Source of the DNA: Secundilactobacillus collinoides DSM 20515 = JCM 1123
GTDB lineage: Bacteria; Bacillota; Bacilli; Lactobacillales; Lactobacillaceae
DNA length: 64,000 nucleotides
Assembly (NCBI RefSeq): GCF_001435975.1
Contig: NZ_AYYR01000001.1
Location: 27,766 to 91,765 of the forward strand
Reading direction: 5' to 3'
Made by a program: the position numbers and the translations under genes. The notes beneath the pieces are model-generated. The model searched no databases. It saw only the letters and a list, made by a program, of their open reading frames with translations, and was not told the DNA's origin. Shown here in pieces: positions 26,499 to 36,110 of this stretch (position 1 is its first letter; each line of letters starts with the position of its first letter).

Positions 26499-28049
26499 TT
26501 GGCAAAGGTGGATTTATCGTCCTTTGATAAGATTATTGTGCTGGACTTTGGTAGCCAGTACAACCAACTCATTACGCGCCGAATTCGTGATCTGGGCATC
26601 TACTCAGAATTGATGGCTCACACGATCACGGCTGACGAAGTAAAGGCTATCAACCCAAAGGGAATTATCTTTTCCGGTGGGCCAAATAGTGTTTATGCAA
26701 AAGATGCACTGCGCGTTGACCCGGAGATCTTCAAGTTAGGCATTCCTATCTTGGGTATCTGTTACGGGATGCAGCTAATGGCTTATACGCTGAATGGGAA
26801 AGTTGACTCTGACAACGGTCAGTATGGCCGAGCTGCTATTACGGTGACCAGCGACGATGCAACATTGTTCGCCGGGACACCGAAGGAGCAAAACGTCTGG
26901 ATGAGCCATGGCGACTTGGTCACCCAAGTCCCAGAAGGCTTCACCAGCGTTGCCACGAGTCCTGAGTGCCCGATTTCTGCCATGCAGGACACGGCGCGCA
27001 ACTTTTACGGCATTCAATTTCACGCTGAAGTCCGGAACACGGACTACGGTAATGAAATTTTGAAGCACTTTGCATTTGACGTTTGTCATGCCGAGGCTAA
27101 CTGGTCAATGGATGATTTCATTGACCTGCAAATCGAGCATATCCGGCAAACCGTTGGCGACAAGAAGGTTCTCTTAGGACTGTCCGGCGGGGTTGATTCC
27201 TCCGTTGTTGGGGTGTTGCTCCATAAAGCTATCGGTAATCAGCTGACCAGTATCTTTGTTGATCATGGTCTGTTGCGGAAGGGCGAAGTCGAACAAGTCA
27301 TGGCGAGCCTGAAAGGTAAATTTGGTCTGAACATTATTCAGGTTGATGCGCACGAGCGTTTCTTAACCAAATTGGCGGGTGTCAGCGACCCTGAAAAGAA
27401 GCGGAAAATCATCGGCAACGAATTCATCCAAGTGTTTAACGATGAAGCAACCAAGCTTGATGGTATCGACTTCTTAGCTCAAGGCACTCTCTACACCGAC
27501 GTTATTGAAAGTGGGACTGATACGGCGCAAACCATCAAGTCACACCATAACGTAGGCGGATTACCAGACGACATGCAGTTCCAGTTGATCGAACCATTGC
27601 GGTCACTCTTCAAAGATGAAGCACGTGAACTGGGTGAAAAACTCGGCATGCCTTCTGACCTCGTCTGGCGTCAACCATTCCCTGGTCCTGGTTTAGGGAT
27701 TCGGGTGATTGGCGAAATCACACAAGAAAAACTTGAAATCGTCCGCGAAAGTGACTACATTCTTCGTGACGAAATTAAAAAAGCCGGTTTAGACCGCGAC
27801 ATCTGGCAGTACTTCACTGTATTACCAGGTATCCGGTCAGTGGGTGTCATGGGTGATGGTCGAACATACGACTACACCGTTGGTATCCGGGCCGTCACTT
27901 CAATCGATGGGATGACCGCGGACTTCACACACATTCCGTGGGATGTGCTGAGCCACATTTCAACACGGATCGTAAACGAATGTGACCACGTTAACCGTAT
28001 CGTGTATGACGTGACGAGCAAGCCGCCTTCGACTATTGAGTGGGAATAG
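26499..28049 (+). CDS. guaA: GMP synthase (glutamine-hydrolysing)
   Basis: A 516-residue two-domain enzyme that aminates XMP to GMP. The class I glutamine amidotransferase domain has the nucleophile in GICYGMQ (Cys88) and the His-Glu pair in QFHAEV, where the common FHPEV proline is alanine. The ATP-pyrophosphatase domain has the P-loop SGGVDSS, and the C-terminal dimerisation domain ends in the usual KPPSTIEWE. The frame is open from a GTG at 26490, but AAGGGG at 26485-26490 overlaps it and places the start at the TTG at 26499, eight bases further on. Confidence 0.96.
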   Translation: MAKVDLSSFDKIIVLDFGSQYNQLITRRIRDLGIYSELMAHTITADEVKAINPKGIIFSGGPNSVYAKDALRVDPEIFKLGIPILGICYGMQLMAYTLNGKVDSDNGQYGRAAITVTSDDATLFAGTPKEQNVWMSHGDLVTQVPEGFTSVATSPECPISAMQDTARNFYGIQFHAEVRNTDYGNEILKHFAFDVCHAEANWSMDDFIDLQIEHIRQTVGDKKVLLGLSGGVDSSVVGVLLHKAIGNQLTSIFVDHGLLRKGEVEQVMASLKGKFGLNIIQVDAHERFLTKLAGVSDPEKKRKIIGNEFIQVFNDEATKLDGIDFLAQGTLYTDVIESGTDTAQTIKSHHNVGGLPDDMQFQLIEPLRSLFKDEARELGEKLGMPSDLVWRQPFPGPGLGIRVIGEITQEKLEIVRESDYILRDEIKKAGLDRDIWQYFTVLPGIRSVGVMGDGRTYDYTVGIRAVTSIDGMTADFTHIPWDVLSHISTRIVNECDHVNRIVYDVTSKPPSTIEWE

Positions 28050-28365
28050 CGCGTTGCTATTATCTGCTCGGTAAATAATGAAAATTAACCGCCGCATTTT
28101 TTAATTGTGGCGGTTTTCGTTTGGTCATTTTTAGTAAGACGTATTACGATTATGACTCATTTTCAAAATGATAACCGGTGAGCCCTTAAAACACTGTGAA
28201 CCAAGCTTTGGTGGAAAGTGTTTTTATGGTACGATATGAGCATGAAACAACAGGGACGAACGCCATACAAGCAAACTATGCTCATTAGGGATGAAACCGC
28301 TTAATAAGTGAACGCCTTGTCATGATATACTAGTCATATCTAAACACGAAACTAGGGAGTAAATT
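28050..28365. other. Intergenic region after guaA
   Basis: About 315 bases with the guaA terminator at its start. TATACT near 28327 is a possible -10 for the next gene without a clear -35. Nothing else is recognised. Confidence 0.4.
28087..28117 (+). terminator. Intrinsic terminator of guaA
   Basis: AACCGCCGCA / TGTGGCGGTT stem with a T-rich loop, followed by TTCGTTT. Confidence 0.75.
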
Positions 28366-29886
28366 ATGTTGGAAAAAAACAGCGCGTTTGATAAACAAAT
28401 TAACGATTATTGGCAACAATACAAAATATCGGACATCTACCTCGGCTTTACAGACATGTACGATGAAGATGAACTGAAAACGATTTTCGACAATTTCATG
28501 AAGGGTCTGCTGACGCTTGGTGGAACCAATAAGAAAAAATGGCAGGTTGATAACTATGAGATGGCCATGGAATTGGTCTTTTCAGATATCAGTGACCAGT
28601 TTGGCGATTCTGACAAAAAGGCGCTGACCCGGGAATTTCAGGATGTTTTGGAGCCGCTGGAAGGCGTTGCAATTTACGCCTTTGATGATGCCGGCAATAG
28701 CAAACAGGGGCCTGACTTTGATGCGATGCTGGTTGAGGTCGAAGATGATTTTAAAATCGGTGCTGCCTATTATCCTGAGTACTACACGGACCCTGACGCG
28801 GATGATAAGCCGCCGTACAAAAAGCCACTGGACGCGACACAAAAGCGGACACTGGCAAACATCAAGAGTGACCTAGCGAACTGGTTGGCTGATTTCAAAG
28901 AAAGCGACGAATGGCGGATGCTAAACGATGCCGTCTCGTTCGATGACGCTGACTGGTACATTCATATCTTAGTAGAACAGCTTTACACCCAGTATCATAT
29001 CGCACCGAAGGATTGGGGAGTAGAGATGGTTAGGGCTGTGATGACGGACTACTTTGTCAGCAACGTGGGGATGACAGCTGATAAGTACAAGGACGTTGCC
29101 CCGTCGTTACTGACCTTCGTTGGGTTTATGAAGTCCCATGGGTTGATTGATTCAGACCAGGCGAATTTGATTCTCAAGGGCATTCAGGACATCAATGATA
29201 CGATGATTGCTCGGGCTCAGGATCCCCAAAATTACTCTGAATCTAAAAAAATGATTTTGGCCATGCAGGAAGCAAAGATCGACATGAAGGACCAGGATGC
29301 CGTCAATGCCTTTATGGCCCGAAGTAACGAGAACACCCAGGCTGAGCGGGCCTCTAAGGGACTGACTTATGATCAAACGCTTGTTAGTCAGCCTAAGGAG
29401 GACTATTTGACCATGAAGCATGTGGCAGAACGAGACGGCCACAAGTTTAGCAAGTCAGTCGCAACCAAGGTGCATGATGATATGGCTCGGACTGCTTGGT
29501 ATTTGTGGAGCCAGCCGGCACAGCAGCATTTGCACGATCGCCTGAATGAAGCAACCTTTGTAAACGCGCTCGTATTATTTGCGGATGAGGTTTATGCACA
29601 AACGGTGGCCACGCCGAAACGCTGGAATGGAGAGAATGTCCAAACGATATTGGCTGGTCGCAAACAAGAAATATCGCGTGTTAGTTACCAACAACTCGTA
29701 ACGAGTTTAGAAGTGCTGGTGTCTTACCTTGTTGAGCAAGGAAAGTTTACGAAAGGGAATGCAGCTGCGGTGCAAGCAGTGTTGGATGCTGAACATGAGG
29801 ACCTGCAATATGGTAAGGTTGTCTCAATGCAACAGGCTAAGAAACTGTTAGGCAAGAAGAAAAAACGCAATAAAAGACGTAAGTAA
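28366..29886 (+). CDS. Unrecognised 506-residue soluble protein, tandem paralogue A
   Basis: I do not recognise this family. There is no signal peptide or hydrophobic helix; the protein is acidic in its first 180 residues and ends in a very basic tail (KKLLGKKKKRNKRRK). Three segments of about 60 residues follow one pattern, roughly (A/L)-x2-LY-x6-P-x2-W-x6-V-...-L-x2-F/Y-x2-x3-G: one near residues 43-105, one near 205-265 (LYTQYHIAPKDW) and one near 405-465 (VYAQTVATPKRW), which suggests a threefold helical repeat. The next gene is a full-length paralogue with the same layout. The basic tail could bind nucleic acid or ribosomes, but this is a guess. AGGGAG precedes the ATG. Confidence 0.7.
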   Translation: MLEKNSAFDKQINDYWQQYKISDIYLGFTDMYDEDELKTIFDNFMKGLLTLGGTNKKKWQVDNYEMAMELVFSDISDQFGDSDKKALTREFQDVLEPLEGVAIYAFDDAGNSKQGPDFDAMLVEVEDDFKIGAAYYPEYYTDPDADDKPPYKKPLDATQKRTLANIKSDLANWLADFKESDEWRMLNDAVSFDDADWYIHILVEQLYTQYHIAPKDWGVEMVRAVMTDYFVSNVGMTADKYKDVAPSLLTFVGFMKSHGLIDSDQANLILKGIQDINDTMIARAQDPQNYSESKKMILAMQEAKIDMKDQDAVNAFMARSNENTQAERASKGLTYDQTLVSQPKEDYLTMKHVAERDGHKFSKSVATKVHDDMARTAWYLWSQPAQQHLHDRLNEATFVNALVLFADEVYAQTVATPKRWNGENVQTILAGRKQEISRVSYQQLVTSLEVLVSYLVEQGKFTKGNAAAVQAVLDAEHEDLQYGKVVSMQQAKKLLGKKKKRNKRRK

Positions 29887-29904
29887 TGAGTTCACGCTGA
29901 TTGA

Positions 29905-29938
29905 ACCCTCAACATCGTTTGATTGAGGATTTTTTCTG
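29905..29938 (+). terminator. Intrinsic terminator between the paralogues
   Basis: CCTCAA / TTGAGG stem followed by ATTTTTTC. It implies that the two paralogues are separately transcribed, at least in part. Confidence 0.75.
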
Positions 29939-30044
29939 TTAAAAATGGTGTAATAAGTACCGCGTTCTAGGTGAGTCAATAAAGAATATGCCAAACTAGG
30001 GCTACGGAAAACGAATCATGAACGAAATTGAGATGGGAGTCAAA

Positions 30045-31598
30045 ATGGCAAAACATAAGCAAAACCCAGAAAAACAGTATTTATCCTTTCGAAATCAATA
30101 TGCGCAAACCGAAAATTTTCAGCAACTGGCGACCATTTTTAAAGACGATGAAATGAATGCCATTTTAGGCACCTTCACGTTTACTTTGTTTGAAAATGCT
30201 GGCATGAATCCGAAACAGTGGACAGTGGCCGATATCGAAGAAGCGATGGGCGCAGTTTTTTATGCATTCTCGACGCACATGACTCAAGCCTCCCATGATG
30301 AGTTGCAGGGTGCATGGCGCGATATGTATATTCCGCTGAACGATTTTGTGATCTTTCTTGTAAACACCGTTGCGACGACGCTGAAACATTCTGAGATTAC
30401 TGATATGTTACAACGGGTGGAAGTGGCGTATGGTGTTGGTGAGCAGGGTTATGGCGACCAGAACGAGCCGGTCGATTTCGATATCATCAAAGCACCAGAA
30501 TATGGTGATGACTATACAGCTGATGAAGTATTCGATAAGCGATTTTTTGGCCCTGGGGTGACAACTGAATGGCATGACTATATTGCGGCAGACATCGACA
30601 AATACGTTACGGCTTGGGTGTCCACGTTCTTTGATAGTCAGGAATGGCAGTCAGTTTCAAAGATGACCACTCAAGAAAATGCTTCGCGGTACATCAAGGA
30701 GATGACGAGGGCAGCCTACGATGAATACCATCGGACACCCAAAAATTGGACGATAGCAGTGATCAAAGCAGTGTTAACTGACCATTTTGTGCACCAGTTC
30801 ATCATTCAACCGGCCCAATACCAAGAAATTGGGCCGGTATTAGAGGCCTTCTTCAGCTTTGCAAAACGGGCGGGCTATCTGCGTTCAGTCAATGCCGATC
30901 GGACAATTAAAGCGATTAAAGAAGTTGAAGAGACCATGGTAGTGGCCGGACAAAACCGTCAAAAATATTCGGAAACAAAAAAAATGTGGTTGGATGCAGC
31001 ATCGGCCGGAATCGACAAACGGGATCGGAAAGAAACGGAAGCCTTCATTGGTGCTTGGGTCGAAAACCAACAGGCAAGACGTGCCGGTGAGAGCCGCTCC
31101 TATGAACGTGATTTGGTCTATTTTAATGACGGAGATTATTTGACTATGCCTCACGATCAATCAACGGGGCAGCTACATTGGACTAAAGCGGTGGCAACGC
31201 GTACTCATGGCGACTTATCAAGATATGCTTGGTACCTTTGGAGCTTACCAGAAAATCAAGATCTTCATGAGCAGATTAATGAAGCTGATTTCGTTGACTT
31301 TATTACTTTTTTTGGTGATGCCATGTACGCACAGTTCTTGGAAACACCAAAACGGTGGCAACCTGATGACGTGCGTATTATCTGGTCAGGCTATGACCCA
31401 ACCAGTGATCCAGAAAGTTTTGCCTTGTTACGAGAAAGTCTAAAACGCTTGGTCACTTACTTGGACACGGAAGGAAAATTGGCCAAACAACTTGGTCCTG
31501 AAATTAAGGCTGTATTTGATGGGGCGCAACTAAAACCGAAGAAAAAAAGTAATGTGGTGTCGCTAGCAGATGCGAAAAAGAGATTAGATAAGAAATAG
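30045..31598 (+). CDS. Unrecognised 517-residue soluble protein, tandem paralogue B
   Basis: Paralogue of the preceding gene over its whole length. Matching landmarks include AAYDEYHRTPKNW versus QLYTQYHIAPKDW, AMYAQFLETPKRW versus EVYAQTVATPKRW, the centre KSVATKVHDDMARTAWYLWS versus KAVATRTHGDLSRYAWYLWS, and a basic tail (VVSLADAKKRL versus VVSMQQAKKLL). The same three repeats are present. The frame is open from 30018, but GGGAG at 30035-30039 places the start at the ATG at 30045, which also gives an N-terminus of the same length as paralogue A. No function is known to me; the tandem arrangement suggests local duplication followed by divergence. Confidence 0.7.
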   Translation: MAKHKQNPEKQYLSFRNQYAQTENFQQLATIFKDDEMNAILGTFTFTLFENAGMNPKQWTVADIEEAMGAVFYAFSTHMTQASHDELQGAWRDMYIPLNDFVIFLVNTVATTLKHSEITDMLQRVEVAYGVGEQGYGDQNEPVDFDIIKAPEYGDDYTADEVFDKRFFGPGVTTEWHDYIAADIDKYVTAWVSTFFDSQEWQSVSKMTTQENASRYIKEMTRAAYDEYHRTPKNWTIAVIKAVLTDHFVHQFIIQPAQYQEIGPVLEAFFSFAKRAGYLRSVNADRTIKAIKEVEETMVVAGQNRQKYSETKKMWLDAASAGIDKRDRKETEAFIGAWVENQQARRAGESRSYERDLVYFNDGDYLTMPHDQSTGQLHWTKAVATRTHGDLSRYAWYLWSLPENQDLHEQINEADFVDFITFFGDAMYAQFLETPKRWQPDDVRIIWSGYDPTSDPESFALLRESLKRLVTYLDTEGKLAKQLGPEIKAVFDGAQLKPKKKSNVVSLADAKKRLDKK

Positions 31599-31619
31599 CC
31601 TGATAGTGAATTTGTGACA

Positions 31620-31657
31620 AAAAAAGACTGGAATCCTAAGCGGAATCCAGTCTTTTT
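31620..31657. terminator. Bidirectional terminator
   Basis: AAAAAGACTGGA / TCCAGTCTTTTTT hairpin between convergent genes, with A and T runs on either side. Confidence 0.9.
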
Positions 31658-31670
31658 TGACGAATAAAAG

Positions 31671-32903
31671 TTAAGCGCGTTTTAATTTGAACCGTAAACT
31701 AGGTTCGGTGAACCACAACATCAGAAAGTTGATCATGAGCAGGCAGGCTGTCGAGATAAACACGGTGTTGTAACCGAACAACCCAGCCAAGGTGCCACCA
31801 AGCAGGGAACCAAGCATGTTACCTAAAGCTTGGAATGATTGGTTCCAGGAGAAAATTGCTGAGGTGGCTGTCGCTGGTGAATTTTTGGTCAACAGGGTCT
31901 GAATCGTCGGGAACAGGGCGCCGTCAGAAATGCCGATCAGGAATCGTAATACACCTAAGATCCAGATGCTTGTTACAAATCCTTGGGGCAGATACATGAT
32001 CATCGCGAACAAATAGCCGCCCATCAATATTTTACTGGAGCCATTGACGTCGCCGTAAGCGCCAAGTCGGGGGGCAGCCAGAATGTTTGAGATACCGGGC
32101 AAGGCGGCGATGATACCGGCCACAAACGCAATCGGCCCGCTGTTATGCATCAGTTGTTTAACGTATAAACTGATAATCGGCGCAATCGAAGTGTTTCCTA
32201 GTTGCACGAACATGGTCGACAGCAGCAGGACAATGATTAACCGCGGATTCTGAAATTGACCAAGCAAACCGCCAATACCGTGTTGTTTGGCCTGCTTTTC
32301 CTTAGTTACGGGCACAAAGTATTCCTTCACCAGAGTTGCAGATAAGATACCGGCGACAGCTAATAGGGCTGACGTGATGAAGAACGTATTTCTGATGGAG
32401 AAAATTTCCGCCAAAGCGCCGCCGATGATGGGTCCCATTAACATACCAGAGGTTGACCCAGTGACAAGTGTTCCCAGCGCTTTTCCGCTATGATTTCGGG
32501 GTGTCTGTGAAGCGATAAGTGCTTGGGCGTTGGAAATAAACCCTGAGAAGAGCCCCTGTAAGGCTCGTAAAGCAATCAATTCCCAGACGTTAGTGACCAG
32601 ACCCATCAGAAACATGGCGACTGCCATTCCAAACGATGCCCGAATTAGCATCACTTTCCGACCCTTTCGATCAGCGAGAGCGCCCCACATTGGCGACACA
32701 ATAGCAGTCACAAGAAAGGTCGCCGCGTAAACGACCCCGCTGTAAAAAGATACCTGTGCATTAGTGAAATGACCCAGTTCACTCACGTACAGTGACATGA
32801 AAGGCATGATCTCACTAAAGGCGATTCCGGCAATAAATGTACAGCCCCAGAGAACGTATAAATTACGTTTCCAAGGGCTTTGTTCACGATGAGCTTCATC
32901 CAT
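31671..32903 (-). CDS. MFS multidrug efflux transporter
   Basis: A 410-residue major facilitator protein with 12 predicted helices. Motif A of the TM2-3 loop is GALADRKGRKVML, and TM5 carries a drug-antiporter-like G-rich stretch (GTLVTGSTSGMLMGPIIGG). This fits the proton-coupled drug exporter group that includes MdtG. A divergently transcribed TetR regulator and a perfect palindrome in the shared gap suggest that the pump is repressed by TetR and induced by its ligand. Substrate unknown. Confidence 0.9.
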   Translation of the reverse strand: MDEAHREQSPWKRNLYVLWGCTFIAGIAFSEIMPFMSLYVSELGHFTNAQVSFYSGVVYAATFLVTAIVSPMWGALADRKGRKVMLIRASFGMAVAMFLMGLVTNVWELIALRALQGLFSGFISNAQALIASQTPRNHSGKALGTLVTGSTSGMLMGPIIGGALAEIFSIRNTFFITSALLAVAGILSATLVKEYFVPVTKEKQAKQHGIGGLLGQFQNPRLIIVLLLSTMFVQLGNTSIAPIISLYVKQLMHNSGPIAFVAGIIAALPGISNILAAPRLGAYGDVNGSSKILMGGYLFAMIMYLPQGFVTSIWILGVLRFLIGISDGALFPTIQTLLTKNSPATATSAIFSWNQSFQALGNMLGSLLGGTLAGLFGYNTVFISTACLLMINFLMLWFTEPSLRFKLKRA

Positions 32904-33106
32904 GATGCAAGTTATTCTCCCTTGTTGAATTTTTTATCCAGTGTGACGCATTGTGTGCCACGGTTTTTAAGAAACTTAGCCAGTTGGATGAAAGGGCATG
33001 ACACGCGAAATATCAGTAACCAGTCTTAGAATTGCAAAACAGTACAATGTTTTTACGTTTCTATTCAAGTAACTGTGAGGGTGAAAGCTTTTTCTTAAAT
33101 TAACCA

Positions 33107-33125
33107 TTGTAAATTTAATTTACAA
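33107..33125. promoter_or_regulatory. Palindromic operator for the TetR regulator
   Basis: TTGTAAATTTAATTTACAA is a perfect 9-1-9 palindrome 48 bases before the tetR ATG, with its left arm doubling as a -35 (TTGTAA) about 17-18 bases from TAATAAT. Position and symmetry fit autorepression and control of the divergent pump. Confidence 0.7.
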
Positions 33126-33172
33126 AGAGTAATAATAGACTTGTTACATAAAAAAAGCAAGTGAGTGAGAAT

Positions 33173-33745
33173 ATGGTACAGAAGAGAAATTTGTCAATTA
33201 GTAAAATAACAACAGCTGCTAAACAGCTTGTTAACGAGGATGGTGCTGAGCAATTAAGCTTTAGTCGCGTGGCAGATGTGTTAGGCGTTCGCCCGCAGGC
33301 CATGTACGCTTATTTCCCCGGTAAGGAACAGCTAAAGGTGGCCCTGATCATCGACTTTTTGGATGAACTGACAGCAAATATTGAAAAAAAACTAGTCGGT
33401 GTCGCAGGTGAGCAGGCGTTGACCATTTTTGGCGAGCGGCTCCACACTTTGCTGTTAGCACAACCTGAAATGACTAGGTTGGCTTTTGGCGGCATCAATT
33501 ATCGGCATCAAGAAGTGGCTAACGAGCACCTCCGAGAATTAATTAATCTATTAGAGCAGCTCATTGCACCATACACTGCCAACCATACCGAGATGCTAAA
33601 TGAAGCACGCTTGTTTCGGGCACTGGTTTTTGGCTACGTGCAAAATGAACTTTGGGGCTTGTTTCAATTTTCACCAGTGCCGGCGCAGGACAGTTTTGAA
33701 GCTGCGTTAAAGCAGGTGATCGGGACGATTACTAGCGATTCATGA
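33173..33745 (+). CDS. TetR family transcriptional regulator
   Basis: A 190-residue regulator. The N-terminal helix-turn-helix (about residues 10-55) has the TetR pattern LSFSRVADVLGVRPQAMYAYFPGKEQL; the C-terminal part resembles TetR_C ligand-binding helices. The frame is also open from a GTG at 33161; the ATG at 33173 is preferred because GTGAG upstream is the only ribosome-binding-like sequence, but the choice is weak. It probably represses itself and the divergent MFS pump through the palindrome at 33107-33125. Confidence 0.85.
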   Translation: MVQKRNLSISKITTAAKQLVNEDGAEQLSFSRVADVLGVRPQAMYAYFPGKEQLKVALIIDFLDELTANIEKKLVGVAGEQALTIFGERLHTLLLAQPEMTRLAFGGINYRHQEVANEHLRELINLLEQLIAPYTANHTEMLNEARLFRALVFGYVQNELWGLFQFSPVPAQDSFEAALKQVIGTITSDS

Positions 33746-33822
33746 TAAGGCGCATATACGCGTCTTGGGCGTGCGTCACTTCGAAATTGAATCGCCAAAT
33801 CTTCGGCCGTTGGTGACATTTA

Positions 33823-33883
33823 AAAAAGCGCATTGCTGATGATGACTGGCGGTAAGTCAGCATCATGAGCAGTGCGTTTTTTT
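33823..33883 (+). terminator. Intrinsic terminator of tetR
   Basis: A very long hairpin with arms GCGCATTGCT-GATGATGACT and AGTCAGCATCATGAGCAGTGCG, then seven T. Confidence 0.92.
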
Positions 33884-33956
33884 GGCATCATCAGATGAAA
33901 AGTAAATTGTTAGTATTTTAACAGTTGGATTTAGAATTGTGGGTTACTTAAGGAGT

Positions 33957-33985
33957 TTGATTATGAACTAAAGGGTCGGTATACT
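33957..33985 (+). promoter_or_regulatory. Promoter of the MarR gene
   Basis: TTGATT, 17 bases, TATACT, about 30 bases before the ribosome binding site. Confidence 0.65.
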
Positions 33986-34021
33986 TATTGCTGTAAATAC
34001 GAAAATGGAGGACAGTAGATC

Positions 34022-34483
34022 GTGAAAAGTAATGATCCCAACAGTATTACCGATCGTCTGCATCATCTAGTTGCTCGAGAAATGGAGCTGGTCCATGACA
34101 GGTTCAGAAATTTAGGCCTTAACAACCAGCAAGCCCGGCTGTTAAAGTATGTGAGTGAACATCCAGGAACGATTCAAAAAGATGTCGCGCAGTACTTAAA
34201 CCGTCAGAATGCCACTGTAACGAATATGTTGAAAGTGTTGGAAAAACAAGGGTATGTCAGTCGACGGATTCCGGATGACAACGAACGCCAAAAACAGTTG
34301 TACCTCGAGGCAAAGGGGGAAGAACTGATTGCCTCCATCAACGCAGTGTTCGCAGCTTTGGAAACAGAAGTGCGCGATGCGATTCCTGAAAATGAACGGG
34401 AATCATTGGTAAAAAATTTAAATCGAATTCAATCGCGTTTGGACAAATTATCGCTTAATGAGGAGAATGACAGAAACCGTTAG
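34022..34483 (+). CDS. MarR family transcriptional regulator
   Basis: A 153-residue winged-helix regulator. The recognition region reads TIQKDVAQYLNRQNATVTNMLKVLEKQGYVSRR and the wing IPDDNERQKQLYLEAKG, both typical of MarR proteins. The start is a GTG nine bases after GGAGGA. No partner gene adjoins it: the exopolysaccharide operon begins 490 bases downstream. A regulatory link to that operon is possible but not shown. Confidence 0.9.
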   Translation: MKSNDPNSITDRLHHLVAREMELVHDRFRNLGLNNQQARLLKYVSEHPGTIQKDVAQYLNRQNATVTNMLKVLEKQGYVSRRIPDDNERQKQLYLEAKGEELIASINAVFAALETEVRDAIPENERESLVKNLNRIQSRLDKLSLNEENDRNR

Positions 34484-34977
34484 CAAATTGTGCGGTTGAG
34501 TCAAGGGGCCAATCTGCGAATAAACAGCTTAAATATGCTACGTGAGTGATTTCGGCTTAGTCAGCCACAACAAAACTGTCGTTTCCGACTATAAAAGAGA
34601 CCTCAACTATATCCCAAATTTCGGGGTATTAGTTGGGGTCTCATGTATTCTTTCAGAAAAAACTTTTTTCTAAACAAATTTGCCAAGAAAAACGACAGTT
34701 AGCAGTCATTTTGTGGTTGCTGGTGGTAAAATAATGGGGGCGTGAGATTTTTTCACGATGCAAATAGGATGATTACGATGAGGACTAACGGTATTACACT
34801 AACGTCGTTTATTGGACGACTGGGAAGTAATACGTTTTAGTGTGTCCCAATACTGAGAATTAATTGAGTAATACCTTATAATTTTATGAGTTTTAACTAG
34901 GGAATGTGGTTTACAGCTGATGGGTTTGCTATATTAACTAAGGAAACTGTTAGCCAACAGAAAGGCGGTATATGTAG
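34484..34977. other. Long gap upstream of the exopolysaccharide operon
   Basis: About 490 bases. A strong hairpin at 34607-34642 (GAGACC-CAACTA / TAGTTG-GGTCTC, no good T run) probably ends the marR transcript. An interrupted inverted repeat ACACTAACGT / ACGTTTTAGTGT spans 34796-34841, and TATAAT at 34877-34882 is the best -10 for the operon, with a weak -35. No c-di-GMP riboswitch is visible. Confidence 0.45.
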
Positions 34978-36099
34978 ATGAAAAGAATGTCGTGGTTGTT
35001 GTCCCTGGTTGGACTGAGCATCATTCTAAGTGGTTGTTCAAGTCGTGTGGCCGTTAAGGTTCCGACGCGTTCAGCAAAGGGTTTTGTGGCTACGACAGCT
35101 TATCATCACCACACAATTGAGCAAACTGAGTTGCACAAATTTGTTCACGATAAGCTGGTTACTTCTGAGGGTATCTATACAAATTATTTAGCTTCCGACA
35201 AGCAGCAGTCTCAGGCCACAGGCCACGAAATGCTGCTAGAATCTTCTGGGTTATGGCTGACTTATTTAGCGCAAACAAAACAAAATAAGGCCTTTCGGCG
35301 TAGTTATCAACAGACGGTCGCGACATTTGGTCAGGGTGACCAGCTCAGCTATCGATATGATCCGACGACCAAAAAACGATCTAATGTGAACGCCACATTA
35401 GATGATTTTCGGGTGATTCGGGCATTGGAGGTGTATGCGATTAACACAAAGAGTCATGTTTACGCTAAAAAAGCAGCGACGCGATTTGCAAAACTTCAAA
35501 AACACGTTTTGGCCAAGGGACGGTTAGTTGATTTTTATGATGTCAACGCGCACCAAGCAAGTACCACCAGCTCGTTAGCCTATTACGACCTGTTGACGCT
35601 GCGCTACTTTGAGTCTGTATCCAAAACACAGCGCCACTATTACGCAAAACAATTAGAACTTGTTCAGGCCGGGTATTTGGGCAATGCTTTCCCGTTGTAT
35701 GCGTCAAGCTATGATTGGCAAAGTGGTGAATACAGCAGTAAGAATCTAAACACATCCGAGGCCTTAGAAGTGCTCTTGCATCTGGCCGAGGTTGGTCAGG
35801 TTAAACAGCAATCCGTTGACTGGCTCGCTGAACAAGTCAGTGCGCATAAACTGTATAACAGTTATACGATCGATGGCAACGTAGTCAACCAGGATCAGTC
35901 GTCTGCTAATTATGCGCTTGCTGCGCTGATCTTTGCTACTGTTCACAATCGTGCGATGTACCAAACAGCGATGAAGGCGGTATGGGCTTCACAGGTCGTT
36001 AATCAAAAATCGCCAATTTTTGGTTCTTTGGGAGATGCTGCAACAGGACAGACGTATTCATTTAATAATCTAACCGCACTTGTTGCGACAACATATTGA
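34978..36099 (+). CDS. GH8-like exopolysaccharide lipoprotein (YdaJ-like)
   Basis: A 373-residue lipoprotein: signal peptide and lipobox ILSGC put it on the outer face of the membrane. The rest is alpha-helical with segments resembling glycoside hydrolase family 8 barrels: a Glu-containing helix (HEMLLESSGLWLTYLAQ), where GH8 has its acid, and NATLDDFRVIRALEVYA, in the position of the conserved Asp-containing DADLDIAYAL motif. B. subtilis YdaJ, a predicted GH8-like protein, holds the same place in its operon. It may trim or edit the polymer. AAGGCGG precedes the ATG. First gene of the six-gene operon; its stop overlaps a TTG of the next frame. Confidence 0.7.
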   Translation: MKRMSWLLSLVGLSIILSGCSSRVAVKVPTRSAKGFVATTAYHHHTIEQTELHKFVHDKLVTSEGIYTNYLASDKQQSQATGHEMLLESSGLWLTYLAQTKQNKAFRRSYQQTVATFGQGDQLSYRYDPTTKKRSNVNATLDDFRVIRALEVYAINTKSHVYAKKAATRFAKLQKHVLAKGRLVDFYDVNAHQASTTSSLAYYDLLTLRYFESVSKTQRHYYAKQLELVQAGYLGNAFPLYASSYDWQSGEYSSKNLNTSEALEVLLHLAEVGQVKQQSVDWLAEQVSAHKLYNSYTIDGNVVNQDQSSANYALAALIFATVHNRAMYQTAMKAVWASQVVNQKSPIFGSLGDAATGQTYSFNNLTALVATTY

Positions 36100-36110
36100 G
36101 GGACGATAAC

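Noticed and set aside
34484..34977. c-di-GMP riboswitch before the exopolysaccharide operon
   Set aside because: The conserved GEMM-type sequences are not found, only a hairpin and an interrupted inverted repeat.
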